Positions 37,210-45,427 of a stretch of 64,000 nucleotides of DNA are shown in pieces. A program made the translations under genes and the position numbers. The DNA comes from Ruegeria sp. THAF33 (GTDB lineage Bacteria > Pseudomonadota > Alphaproteobacteria > Rhodobacterales > Rhodobacteraceae), in contig NZ_CP045384.1 in assembly GCF_009363615.1 (NCBI RefSeq), positions 1,300,501 through 1,364,500 on the forward strand, given 5' to 3'. The notes under the pieces are model-generated. The model did not search any database. It had not been told where the DNA came from and saw only the letters and a list, made by a program, of their open reading frames with translations. The first letter of the stretch is position 1. Each line of letters opens with the position of its first letter.

Positions 37210-38522
37210 GTCATGTTTTCCCACGCCACACCAAATCTGAACTTCCCGTCGCGGCGGGTGGCGACGGCGCTTATCTGATCGATGCCGACGGCAAGCGATA
37301 TCTGGATTGCGGCGATGCGGCCGTGTCCTGTCTGGGGCATTCCAACCCGGCAGTGATCCGGGCCGTGCAACAGCAGGTGGAACAGATCGCATTTGCCCAT
37401 ACCGGGTTCATGACCTCGGAACCGGCCGAGGCATTGGCCGATCTGCTGATCCACCACGCGCCGGGGGATCTGGACCGGGTGTATTTCGTATCGGGCGGGT
37501 CCGAGGCGACCGAAGCGGCCATCAAATTGGCGCGCCAGTATTTTCTGGAAATCGGGCAGCCCGAGCGCCGCCACGTGATCGCGCGCAAGCAAAGCTATCA
37601 TGGCAACACTCTGGGGGCCTTGTCTGCCGGGGGAAACGCCTGGAGACGGGCTCAATTCGCGCCGATGCTGATCGAAATGACCCATATCTCGGCCTGTTAT
37701 GAATATGCCGAAAAGCCCGAGGGTGAGAGCAGCTTTGACTACGGTCAGCGCGTCGCCAACGAGCTGGAGGCGGAAATTCTGCGCCTTGGTCCCGAAACGG
37801 TTATGGCTTTCATGGCCGAGCCGGTTGTCGGTGCTACGCTTGGCGCAGTGCCGGCGGTTGAGGGGTATTTCAAACGCATCCGGCAAATCTGCGACCAATA
37901 TGGCGTGCTGCTGATTCTGGATGAGGTGATGTGCGGCATGGGGCGCACCGGTCATCTGTTCGCCTGTGATCACGACGGTGTTGCACCGGATATTCTTTGC
38001 ATCGCCAAAGGGTTGGGCGCAGGATATCAACCGATCGGGGCGATGCTGTGCACCGATGAAATCTATGGCGCAATTCGCGATGGATCAGGGTTTTTCCAAC
38101 ATGGGCATACCTATGTCGGCCATCCTGTCGCTACGGCCGCGGCTCTTGCGGTGGTCCGTGAACTGACAGAGGGTAATTTACCGGCGCGCGCCGGACGCAT
38201 GGGCAGCAAACTGCATTCCGCACTGGAAGCCGCGTTTGGACAGCACCCGAACGTGGGCGATTTGCGTGGCCGTGGCCTGTTCCGGGGTGTGGAATTGGTG
38301 GCGGATCGCGAGACGAAGACGCCCTTTGATCCGTCGTTGGGTATTGCCGGAAAGATAAAGAAGGCGGCGCTGGCCGAAGGGTTGATCTGTTATCCCATGG
38401 CGGGCACTCGGGATGGCCGGAACGGAGACCATATACTTCTTGCGCCGCCATTCATCATAGATGACGAGCAGATAGGCGAACTTGTCACCAAACTGGAACG
38501 CTCTTTTTCAGCCGTTCTCTGA
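37206..38522 (+). CDS. Class III aminotransferase
   Basis: A 438-residue PLP-dependent aminotransferase. PLP lysine is Lys268 (CIAKGLGAGYQPIGA); other blocks are YFVSGGSEATEAAIKLARQY, LILDEVMCGMGRTG and HGHTYVGHPVATAAALA. Members act on omega- or beta-amino groups with pyruvate or 2-oxoglutarate. The overlap with the BKACE gene implies a shared catabolic pathway, with this enzyme producing the keto acid. No CoA transferase or thiolase for the products is visible in the cluster. Confidence 0.92.
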   Translation: MSHVFPRHTKSELPVAAGGDGAYLIDADGKRYLDCGDAAVSCLGHSNPAVIRAVQQQVEQIAFAHTGFMTSEPAEALADLLIHHAPGDLDRVYFVSGGSEATEAAIKLARQYFLEIGQPERRHVIARKQSYHGNTLGALSAGGNAWRRAQFAPMLIEMTHISACYEYAEKPEGESSFDYGQRVANELEAEILRLGPETVMAFMAEPVVGATLGAVPAVEGYFKRIRQICDQYGVLLILDEVMCGMGRTGHLFACDHDGVAPDILCIAKGLGAGYQPIGAMLCTDEIYGAIRDGSGFFQHGHTYVGHPVATAAALAVVRELTEGNLPARAGRMGSKLHSALEAAFGQHPNVGDLRGRGLFRGVELVADRETKTPFDPSLGIAGKIKKAALAEGLICYPMAGTRDGRNGDHILLAPPFIIDDEQIGELVTKLERSFSAVL

Positions 38523-38564
38523 CAATACCGTGAGCACCCTGTTTGCCTGCGACACGTTTGCTAT

Positions 38565-38990
38565 GTGTCGTGGGCAATGGATCTGGAAAAGGCGACGTCC
38601 ATGGTGCTGGATATCTGGCGCAGTTTCCGAACGCTCCCTGTGTGGGTGCAGGTCTGGGTAGCCGTTGTTTTGGTACCGGTAAACCTGCTTCCGTTGGCAT
38701 TTCTGGATCAGCCACAGGGGCACCTGATTGCATTGCTTGCAATTTCAGGCATGGCGCTGAACGTGCCTATCATGTTGGGTGCACGCGGGATGAGCGGTGC
38801 GATGGCCTTGCCGCACATTCTGTGCTGGGTACCGTTGGTCATCATCGTGACGCTTCTGCTGTTTTCCGAAGACCCCCTGAGCCCAGCCTTTGCCGGCTTT
38901 CTCCGGGTGCTTCTGATCGTCGATATCACCTCGCTGGTGTTCGATTTCCGGGATGCGGCCCGTTGGTTGCGCAGCAGGCAAGCGCCCTGA
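38565..38990 (+). CDS. Small integral membrane protein of unknown function
   Basis: A protein of about 140 residues with four predicted membrane helices (near 25-45, 52-70, 80-100 and 110-130) and a short basic C-terminal tail (DAARWLRSRQAP). I do not recognise a family. The frame opens at GTG 38565 with an in-frame ATG at 38577; neither has a strong ribosome-binding site. It lies 42 bp after the aminotransferase stop on the same strand and may belong to that operon, though the third helix region (ALPHILCWVPLVIIVTLLLF) gives no hint of a transport role. Confidence 0.6.
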   Translation: MSWAMDLEKATSMVLDIWRSFRTLPVWVQVWVAVVLVPVNLLPLAFLDQPQGHLIALLAISGMALNVPIMLGARGMSGAMALPHILCWVPLVIIVTLLLFSEDPLSPAFAGFLRVLLIVDITSLVFDFRDAARWLRSRQAP

Positions 38991-38992
38991 GC

Positions 38993-39022
38993 AAAAAAGC
39001 CCCTTCAAGAGAGAAGGGGCTT
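38993..39022 (-). terminator. Rho-independent terminator of infC
   Basis: Read on the minus strand: a 10-bp AAGCCCCTTC-type stem with a 6-nt loop, ending in GGGGCTTTTTTGC. It starts 25 bp past the infC stop and also lies just after the convergent membrane-protein gene. Confidence 0.9.
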
Positions 39023-39047
39023 GGACCGTTTCGATCTTTGGACCGGA

Positions 39048-39596
39048 TTATTTTTGCGGCAGCGGGCCGATCATCATGATCATCTGACGGCCTTCCATCT
39101 TGGGCATGTTTTCAATCTTGCCCAAGTCCTTGACGTCCTCGGCAACGCGCTCCAGCAATTCGCGGCCCAGGTTCTGGTGTGCCATTTCGCGACCGCGAAA
39201 ACGCAGGGTAACTTTGACCTTGTCGCCGTTTTCCAGAAACTTGAAGACGTTGCGCATCTTGACGTCATAGTCATGCGTGTCGGTGTTGGGTCGGAACTTG
39301 ACCTCTTTCACCTCGATGATCTTTTGCTTCTTGCGGGCTTCGGCTTCGCGTTTCTGCGTTTCGTATTTGAATTTGCCGAAGTCCATGATCTTGCAGACCG
39401 GTGGGTTCGCATTGGGCGAAATTTCGACCAGATCAAGACCGGCATCGGCGGCCATCTGCATGGCTTTGGCGGGATGAACCACCCCGACATTTTCACCTTC
39501 GGCGCCAATCAGGCGAATTTCGGGGGCACGGATCTTATCATTGACGCGCGGGCCGGTGTCTCGTTGTGGCGGCGCGTTGTGAGGTCTGCGAGCTAT
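39048..39596 (-). CDS. infC: Translation initiation factor IF-3, apparent ATA start
   Basis: IF-3 binds the 30S subunit and monitors start codon choice. The C-terminal domain is clear ([33 protein letters not shown]). Conserved N-terminal sequence continues upstream of the first standard start (GTG 39482) through [31 protein letters not shown] and back to an [13 protein letters not shown] segment. The first codon matching IF-3 N-termini is ATA at 39594-39596, with AAAGGA 8 nt before it. That gives 182 residues, the normal length. E. coli infC uses the rare AUU start for self-control, so ATA here probably serves the same feedback. No in-frame ATG, GTG or TTG fits in this segment. Confidence 0.9.
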   Translation of the reverse strand: MARRPHNAPPQRDTGPRVNDKIRAPEIRLIGAEGENVGVVHPAKAMQMAADAGLDLVEISPNANPPVCKIMDFGKFKYETQKREAEARKKQKIIEVKEVKFRPNTDTHDYDVKMRNVFKFLENGDKVKVTLRFRGREMAHQNLGRELLERVAEDVKDLGKIENMPKMEGRQMIMMIGPLPQK

Positions 39597-39716
39597 GGGT
39601 TCATTCCTTTGATAATTGCAGAATTTCGAGCCCGGAATTTAAACCGGGCCGGGCCACACTTCAAGCGGCATAAACACCGGCAGTTGCGAAAAAACAGTGT
39701 TTTGTCCGCTGATTTT

Positions 39717-39746
39717 TGCGTTCGGGGCTGCAAAGCTCCGAACGCA
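39717..39746. repeat. Strong hairpin between fpr and infC
   Basis: A 13-bp stem (one G-T pair) beginning TGCGTTCGG / CCGAACGCA, closed by a GCAA tetraloop on the plus strand. It lies 8 bp after the fpr stop. On the minus (coding) strand it is followed by A residues, not T, so it is not a classic terminator; mRNA end protection is possible. Confidence 0.55.
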
Positions 39747-39754
39747 TGGTGCCT

Positions 39755-40588
39755 TTAGCCGACAAAGGCCTTTTCGATCACGAACTCTTTGGGTTCGGAA
39801 TTCGCGCCCTCGCGCAGACCAAAACCTTCAAGGATTTCCTTGATGTCCAGGTTGAAAGCCAGCGACCCGCAGACCATGGCGCGATCGGTTTCGGGCTTGA
39901 TTCCGCCTTCAATGCCCAGATCGCTGAACACGGTGCCATCCTTCAGCAGGTCGGTGATCCGACCCATCTTGGGGCTCTCTTCGCGCGTGGTTGTCGGGTA
40001 ATAGCGGATCTTGTCAGCAAAGCCTTCGCCAATAAGTTCAGCCAGCATTTCATCCTGACGGATGCTGTCGATCAATTGGCGGCCATATTCCAGTTCGGCC
40101 ACTTCGCGGCAGGTATGGGTGATGATCACCTCGTCATAGTCTTCATATGTTTGCGGTTCGCGCAACAACGAAGCAAACGGGGCAAAGCCGGTGCCAGTGG
40201 CAAAGAACCACAAACGCTTGCCCGGCAGCAGGGCGTCATGCACCAACGTGCCAACCGGCTTGGGGCGCAGGATGATCTGGTCGCCGGGCTTGATATGCTG
40301 AAGCTTCGACGTCAGCGGGCCGTTCTGAACCTTGATCGAATAGAACTCCAGCTCATCGTCCCACGACGGCGAAGCGATTGAATAGGCGCGCAGCAATGGT
40401 TTGCCATTGTCGCCCAGCAGACCGATCATCACGAACTCGCCCGAGCGGAAACGCAGCGTGGCGGGGCGCGTCACCTTGAAAGAGAACAGGCTGTCGGTCC
40501 AATGCTTGACCTCGGTTACAGTTTGCGCGTCCGGCAGGACCGGGGCCTTCACGGCAGTTGCTTCGCTCACGGGCTTCATCTCTGTCAT
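39755..40588 (-). CDS. fpr: Ferredoxin--NADP+ reductase
   Basis: A 277-residue FAD enzyme moving electrons between NADPH and ferredoxin/flavodoxin. The FAD-binding motif is RAYSIASPSWDDELEF, the NADP-binding part ATGTGFAPFASLLRE, and the C-terminus EFVIEKAFVG matches the bacterial Fpr type. It lies directly downstream of the sulfate reduction operon on the same strand, behind a terminator, and could supply reduced ferredoxin to sulfite reductase. Confidence 0.95.
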   Translation of the reverse strand: MTEMKPVSEATAVKAPVLPDAQTVTEVKHWTDSLFSFKVTRPATLRFRSGEFVMIGLLGDNGKPLLRAYSIASPSWDDELEFYSIKVQNGPLTSKLQHIKPGDQIILRPKPVGTLVHDALLPGKRLWFFATGTGFAPFASLLREPQTYEDYDEVIITHTCREVAELEYGRQLIDSIRQDEMLAELIGEGFADKIRYYPTTTREESPKMGRITDLLKDGTVFSDLGIEGGIKPETDRAMVCGSLAFNLDIKEILEGFGLREGANSEPKEFVIEKAFVG

Positions 40589-40646
40589 CGTTTACCTGCC
40601 GGTCTGCTAAACCGACATCTCCGTTTAATCTTTGATCCAAGTCAGG

Positions 40647-40670
40647 AAAAGGGGACAGATTGCCCCCTTT
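40647..40670 (-). terminator. Probable terminator of the sulfate assimilation operon
   Basis: On the minus strand an AAAGGGG / CCCCTTT 7-bp stem with a 9-nt loop ends in TTTT. It lies 28 bp after the DUF934 stop and before the fpr start. Confidence 0.6.
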
Positions 40671-40697
40671 GCGTTTCAAGCTGGCGATGGGCGGATT

Positions 40698-41105
40698 TTA
40701 ACCGCGCAAACGCGCCTGATAATTGTTCTCTTTCCAGTCGGCCCGGGAAAGCCACTGATCTTCGGGCTGGCGATCTGCCAGGTCTCCGTCAATCTCAACT
40801 TCGTCAAAGCCGCAGCGGCGCGCCATAGCATACTGATCTGCCAGAACATGACCCTTGGCGCGCAAGCGTCCCGTATAGCCCTTAAGGCGCAAGGTGCGGG
40901 CGATGGTAAAGCCGCGACCGTCGGCAAAGGATGGAAAATCCACCCGGACCAGCTTGGCACTGCCCAAGCGGTCAAAAAGCTCATCCGGGTCCGTGTCCGA
41001 GCTGACGTCCAGCGCAACCACGTCATTTGCGGCATCATCCAGAGTGACAAAGCCGTCGGTCCAGTCATCGGGCGAAAAGCCCTCATCCGTTACGATTACG
41101 TTCAT
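40698..41105 (-). CDS. DUF934 protein, sulfite reduction accessory
   Basis: A 135-residue DUF934 protein, a family found next to sulfite reductase and cysH in proteobacteria and annotated as probably involved in sulfite reduction. The conserved part is VRVDFPSFADGRGFTIARTLR and GFDEVEIDGDL. The start is ATG 41105, overlapping the cysH stop (ATGA). The longer open frame upstream is out-of-frame cysH sequence. Biochemical role unproven. Confidence 0.88.
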   Translation of the reverse strand: MNVIVTDEGFSPDDWTDGFVTLDDAANDVVALDVSSDTDPDELFDRLGSAKLVRVDFPSFADGRGFTIARTLRLKGYTGRLRAKGHVLADQYAMARRCGFDEVEIDGDLADRQPEDQWLSRADWKENNYQARLRG

Positions 41106-41863
41106 GTTTTCTCTCCGATGCGCACCATCTTGCCATCGACAAAATGAATGCCGCATTCTTCCTTGTTCTGATCGCGCCAGCGGCCGGCGCGGGGGTCTTC
41201 GCCTTCCTTCACCGGCGAAGTGCAGGGCGCACAGCCGATCGAAGGGTATCCTTTGGCCACCAGCGGATGCCGGGGCAGGTTGTTTTCTTCCATATAGGCG
41301 CGCACATCGTCCGGCGCCCAATGGGCCAGCGGATTGACCTTGATCCGGCCCGTGCCGTCTTCGACCTCGAAAAACTCGAGCGCGGCGCGCGTGCCGGACT
41401 GAAACCGTTTTCGGCCGGTAATCCAACCGCAATACCCGGTCAGGGCTTGCTGCAAAGGAAAGGTCTTGCGAAGGTTGCAGCACGCATCCGTATCCCGCAG
41501 GCGCAGCGCGCCATAGGGGTCTTCGCGTTGCAGTTCTTCGTCATCCGCCCGGATGATCCGGATGTTCCTGAGCCCCAGGCGCTCGCTGACTTCCTGCTGG
41601 TACTCCAGCGTTTCGGTGAACAGCAATTGGGTATCCACGAACAACACCGGCGTCATCTTGTCGATCACGGCAGCCATGTGCAGCAGCACCACCGATTCCG
41701 CGCCAAAGCTTGAGACCAGAGCAAGCGCATCGATCTCTTCAAGGGCGCCATGAATCACGTCATGGGCGCTGTGGTGACGGAACCGGGCATTCAATGCGTT
41801 GACCTTCTCGGTCAGGTCGCTGCGGTCTTTGCCCAGTTCCGTTTGGATCAGATCAAGCGGCAT
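41102..41863 (-). CDS. cysH: Adenylylsulfate (APS) reductase, iron-sulfur type
   Basis: A 253-residue assimilatory reductase giving sulfite. It has the [4Fe-4S] ligands of the APS-reducing type: Cys128-Cys129 (DACCNLRK) and Cys211/Cys214 (GCAPC), plus the catalytic C-terminal Cys237 (EECGIH). PAPS-specific enzymes lack the cluster cysteines, so APS is the likely substrate. The first 11 bp overlap the end of cysI and its stop overlaps DUF934, indicating tight coupling. Confidence 0.95.
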   Translation of the reverse strand: MPLDLIQTELGKDRSDLTEKVNALNARFRHHSAHDVIHGALEEIDALALVSSFGAESVVLLHMAAVIDKMTPVLFVDTQLLFTETLEYQQEVSERLGLRNIRIIRADDEELQREDPYGALRLRDTDACCNLRKTFPLQQALTGYCGWITGRKRFQSGTRAALEFFEVEDGTGRIKVNPLAHWAPDDVRAYMEENNLPRHPLVAKGYPSIGCAPCTSPVKEGEDPRAGRWRDQNKEECGIHFVDGKMVRIGEKT

Positions 41864-43517
41864 TCGCCCGAGCCTCGGGGTAGAGGGCGGCCTTGAACGG
41901 CTCCATGCCGACGCGGCGATAGGTCATAAGAAAGGTTTCTTCAGCACTCTCGCGCAGATCCAGGTAGGTGTCGACGATGCGTTCCACGGCCGGCACGATC
42001 TCGTCATAGGCAAAACCCGGACCGGTGCGGTCGCCGATCGCGGCCGTCTCGGTGGCGTCGCCACCCAGGGTGATCTGGTAGTTTTCGACGCCTGCACGAT
42101 CCAGGCCCAGGATGCCGATATGGCCCACATGGTGGTGGCCGCAGGCGTTGATGCAGCCCGAGATCTTGATCTTCAGGTGCCCGATGTCATGCTCCAGCTT
42201 CAACTCTTCGAAGCGGGTTGCAATTTCCTGAGCAACCGGGATCGAACGCGCCGTCGCCAGCGCGCAGTAATCCATGCCGGGGCAAGCGATGATGTCGCTG
42301 ATCAGGCCGATATTGGCGGTGGCCAGTTCGTGTTCCTTCAGCTTGGCGTGGATCGCGGGCAGGTCCGATTTGTGGACATGCGGCAGGATCACGTTCTGCT
42401 CGTGGCTGATACGCAACTCATCATAGGCGAATTCTTCGGCCAGATCGGCCATCACGCGCATCTGCTCGGCGGTCGCATCACCCGGCGTCTGACCGTGTTT
42501 CTTGATCGAGATCGTAACGATCGCGTGGTCCGCGTTCTTGTGGGGCGCGATGTTGGTATCGACCCACGACCGGAAAACCGGATCGTTGGAATAGGCGCTT
42601 TCAAATGATGCAATCGAACCTTCGCGGAAGGCCGGAGGCGCAAAATGGCCCTTGATCTCATCCAGCAGCGCCATGTCGGCGCCCTTGAACTGTGGGCGAA
42701 CCTGCAAGAAACGTTCATTCACCTTGGCGCGGATGGTGTCGATGCCGTGTTCATGCACGGTGATCTTGATGCGCGCCTTGTACTTGTTGTCGCGGCGACC
42801 GATCTGGTTCCAGACCGACACGGTGGCTTCCAGATAGGCCAGTAGATCATCGAATGCGACGAATTCGGACAGTTCCTTGCCGATCATGGGCGTACGGCCC
42901 AGACCGCCACCGACGATGACGCGCGCACCCAGAACGCCGTCACGTTCGACCAGTTGCAGGCCGATGTCATGCGCTTTGATCACGGCGCGGTCGTTTTCCG
43001 AACCGGTGATCGCGATCTTGAACTTGCGCGGCATGAACTGGAACTCCGGGTGGTCGGTCGACCACTGGCGCAGCAGTTCGGCATAGGGGCGCGGGTCGGC
43101 GACCTCATCCGCAGCGGCACCGGCGAAATGGTCGGCGGTCACGTTGCGGATGGTGTTGCCCGAGGTCTGGATGGCGTGCATGCCGACCTCGGCCAGCGCG
43201 TCCAGCATGTCTGGCACATCTTTCAGTTTCGGCCAGTTGTACTGGATGTTCTGACGGGTGGTGAAATGGCCATAACCCTTGTCCCACTTTTCAGCCAGCA
43301 GGGCCAATTGGCGCATTTGTGCGCTGTTCAGCGTGCCGTAGGGAATGGCGACCCGCAGCATGTATGCGTGCAGTTGCAGATACAGGCCGTTCATCAGGCG
43401 CAGCGGCTTGAATTCATCTTCGGTCAGCGAACCGTCAATGCGGCGCTCGACCTGAGCGCGGAACTGCGCGTTACGCTCTGCCAGAAAATCTTTGTCAAAC
43501 TCGGAGTAGCGATACAT
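41853..43517 (-). CDS. cysI: Nitrite/sulfite reductase, sirohaem haemoprotein
   Basis: A 554-residue sirohaem/[4Fe-4S] reductase taking sulfite to sulfide. The cluster/sirohaem cysteines lie in CPGMDYCALATARS and GCINACGHHHVGH (about residues 412-418 and 454-458). The two ferredoxin-like repeats are visible, each followed by an FNR-like substrate block. Its neighbours cysH, DUF934 and cobA decide for sulfite rather than nitrite. The electron donor is probably ferredoxin or NADPH via a separate protein, since no CysJ gene is present. Confidence 0.93.
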   Translation of the reverse strand: MYRYSEFDKDFLAERNAQFRAQVERRIDGSLTEDEFKPLRLMNGLYLQLHAYMLRVAIPYGTLNSAQMRQLALLAEKWDKGYGHFTTRQNIQYNWPKLKDVPDMLDALAEVGMHAIQTSGNTIRNVTADHFAGAAADEVADPRPYAELLRQWSTDHPEFQFMPRKFKIAITGSENDRAVIKAHDIGLQLVERDGVLGARVIVGGGLGRTPMIGKELSEFVAFDDLLAYLEATVSVWNQIGRRDNKYKARIKITVHEHGIDTIRAKVNERFLQVRPQFKGADMALLDEIKGHFAPPAFREGSIASFESAYSNDPVFRSWVDTNIAPHKNADHAIVTISIKKHGQTPGDATAEQMRVMADLAEEFAYDELRISHEQNVILPHVHKSDLPAIHAKLKEHELATANIGLISDIIACPGMDYCALATARSIPVAQEIATRFEELKLEHDIGHLKIKISGCINACGHHHVGHIGILGLDRAGVENYQITLGGDATETAAIGDRTGPGFAYDEIVPAVERIVDTYLDLRESAEETFLMTYRRVGMEPFKAALYPEARANAA

Positions 43518-43582
43518 GTCTAGCTGTCCTTGGTTGCAGCCCCGAACCTGGGGCCTTGAAGGGGAGAGAGAAGGGCCAGAGG

Positions 43583-43897
43583 TCAGGCCCGGGGCTGCGG
43601 GGAAGTTTCCTGTTTGCCGTGGGCATAGTTGGACGGACCAGTGCGGCGGAAGTCTTCCCGGAAATGGGTGGGCTCGGGGCCGTTTTCGCCAGCGACGGCA
43701 TCGGCCAGATAAGCGCCCACGATTTTGTTTGCCTGACGCGCGGCATCCAGCAGGCGAACCTGCGCATGCGCCTCGTCGGTGATCAGTTCTGCCTCGCTCA
43801 GGTCACGGGACCAGCGGTCATCTTCGGTCAGGTAAATCACGTCACCTTCGAGCAAGTCATTTGCAGTGACGACTTTGGGGGTAAAAGCGCGGGCCAT
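43583..43897 (-). CDS. DUF2849 family protein
   Basis: A 104-residue protein of the DUF2849 family that is regularly found between cobA/cysG and cysI in alphaproteobacteria. Conserved part: AFTPKVVTANDLLEGDVIYLT and DRWSRDLSEAEL. No signal or membrane segment. Its ATG 43897 shares one base with the cobA stop (TGATG type), so it is co-translated. Probably an accessory protein for sulfite reduction or sirohaem delivery; unproven. Confidence 0.85.
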   Translation of the reverse strand: MARAFTPKVVTANDLLEGDVIYLTEDDRWSRDLSEAELITDEAHAQVRLLDAARQANKIVGAYLADAVAGENGPEPTHFREDFRRTGPSNYAHGKQETSPQPRA

Positions 43898-44673
43898 CAG
43901 GCAAGCTCCTTGTTGAATTCGGTTACAGCCTGCGCCGCTTCGCGCGGGGCAAGGCCATAGAAGGTCAGGGCCGGTCCATCCATTTCGGCGGCGGCCAGAT
44001 CGGTGGGCAACTGGTCCAAGGTGGTGGCCAAAATCCGTTGGTCGGGACGCGAGGCATTCTCGACCAGGGTAATGGGGGTGGTGCGATCGGCGCCGTGCAT
44101 GATCAGACGGCCCTGAATGAACCGAGCGGATTTCTTGCCCATGTAGATTGCCGCCACGGAACCGGCCTGAGCCAGAGCGTTCCAATCGTGATCCGCGAAT
44201 CCTTGCATGTCGTGCCCGGTCAAAAAACGCACCGATGAGTTGCGTCCACGGCGGGTCAGGCTTTGACCGATGCCAGCCACTGCGGCAGAGGCCGCCGTGA
44301 TGCCGGGAATGATCTGCCAGGATATGCCGGCCGCATCGACGGCTTCGATTTCTTCGTCCAGACGACCAAAGATTGTGGGATCCCCCGATTTCAGGCGCAC
44401 CACACGGTTGCCATTCAGGGCGTGTTCAACCAGAAGCGCGTCGATATCGCTTTGCTTCCACGAGGGGCCGAACCCGGCCTTGCCGACATCGACCAAAGCG
44501 GCATTCTGGGCGGCAATGTCCAGCACGGGCTTGCTGATCAGGCGATCATGCAGCACCACATCCGCGCGCTCGAATGCGGCCAACGCTTTGAGCGTCAGCA
44601 ATTCGGGGTCACCGGGCCCGGCGCCGACAAAGTCGACATGACCTTTGGGCTTGGTTGTGTGAAAATCCTGCAT
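43897..44673 (-). CDS. cobA: Uroporphyrinogen-III C-methyltransferase
   Basis: A 258-residue SAM-dependent methyltransferase making precorrin-2 for sirohaem. Family motifs are VDFVGAGPGDPELLTLKA, VVRLKSGDPTIFGR and PGITAASAAVAGIGQSLTRR. It is single-domain (SUMT), without the CysG dehydrogenase/chelatase part. I start at ATG 44673; the open frame further upstream runs into the regulator's promoter. It heads the sulfate reduction operon and is divergent from an Lrp/AsnC gene. Confidence 0.93.
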   Translation of the reverse strand: MQDFHTTKPKGHVDFVGAGPGDPELLTLKALAAFERADVVLHDRLISKPVLDIAAQNAALVDVGKAGFGPSWKQSDIDALLVEHALNGNRVVRLKSGDPTIFGRLDEEIEAVDAAGISWQIIPGITAASAAVAGIGQSLTRRGRNSSVRFLTGHDMQGFADHDWNALAQAGSVAAIYMGKKSARFIQGRLIMHGADRTTPITLVENASRPDQRILATTLDQLPTDLAAAEMDGPALTFYGLAPREAAQAVTEFNKELA

Positions 44674-44761
44674 CGGATCGTCTCGGGCATTGTTTGACTT
44701 GACCCTCAATATAGGAAATATTCCCACCAAAGCGCCATATCGCCGCTGAAATAAGGACAAA

Positions 44762-44789
44762 TGTTCCGATTTTCGGGAAAATCGGAACA
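44762..44789. promoter_or_regulatory. Perfect 12-bp palindrome, putative operator of Lrp/AsnC regulator
   Basis: TGTTCCGATTTT and its exact reverse complement flank a CGGG centre. A related half-site (AAAATTGGAA) follows at about 44809-44818. It lies 29 bp before the regulator gene and 89 bp before cobA, well placed to control both directions. Confidence 0.75.
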
Positions 44790-44817
44790 GGGGTGTCGAA
44801 ACAGAAGGAAAATTGGA

Positions 44818-45300
44818 ATGTCGGTGCGGATAGATGACACGGATCGAAAAATTCTGGCCGAGCTGCAACGGGACGCAGGCCAATCATTGGACGAAATTGC
44901 GGCTCGGGTCGGCAGTTCAAAGACGCCTGTCTGGAATCGCATTCGCAAGCTCAAGGGGGCGGGAATCATCGGCCAGCAAACGGTGCTGCTGGATGCCGAG
45001 GCACTTGGGTTCGAAGCCACCTTTTTTGTTTTGATCCGCACCTCGGAACATGAGGCGGACTGGCAACGTAAATTCCTGAAAGCATTGAAGGATCACCCCG
45101 AAGTGCAAGAGGCGCACCGGTTGGCGGGTGATATCGACTATATCCTGAAAGTCCGGGTCAAGAACGCACGTGCCTATGATCAGTTCTATCAGTCGCTCAT
45201 CTCGGAGGTGCGTGTGCACAATGTCACGGCGTTGTTGTCCATGGAAGAGATCAAGTCCACGACGATGCTGCCGCTGAATGCGTTGGCAGAGGGGGCTTAG
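44818..45300 (+). CDS. Lrp/AsnC family transcriptional regulator
   Basis: A 160-residue regulator with an N-terminal AsnC helix-turn-helix (DDTDRKILAELQRDAGQSLD, then VGSSKTPVWNRIRKL, residues about 5-45) and a C-terminal RAM ligand domain (AHRLAGDIDYILKVRVKNARAYDQF). ATG 44818 is preceded by AAGGAAAATTGGA; the longer frame runs into the palindrome. It is divergent from the cobA-cys operon, suggesting it responds to cysteine or another sulfur amino acid to regulate that operon (inference). Confidence 0.92.
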   Translation: MSVRIDDTDRKILAELQRDAGQSLDEIAARVGSSKTPVWNRIRKLKGAGIIGQQTVLLDAEALGFEATFFVLIRTSEHEADWQRKFLKALKDHPEVQEAHRLAGDIDYILKVRVKNARAYDQFYQSLISEVRVHNVTALLSMEEIKSTTMLPLNALAEGA

Positions 45301-45427
45301 AACCCACGGCCATACCCTTCTGCCTGTGTCTTTCATGGGGCTTTGAGCCAGATGAACTGATGGGTGTTTTCATCCTGCCGGAAGCAAAATCGCCGGAAGC
45401 GTCGTGTAGATGTGCGAGATGTGATGG

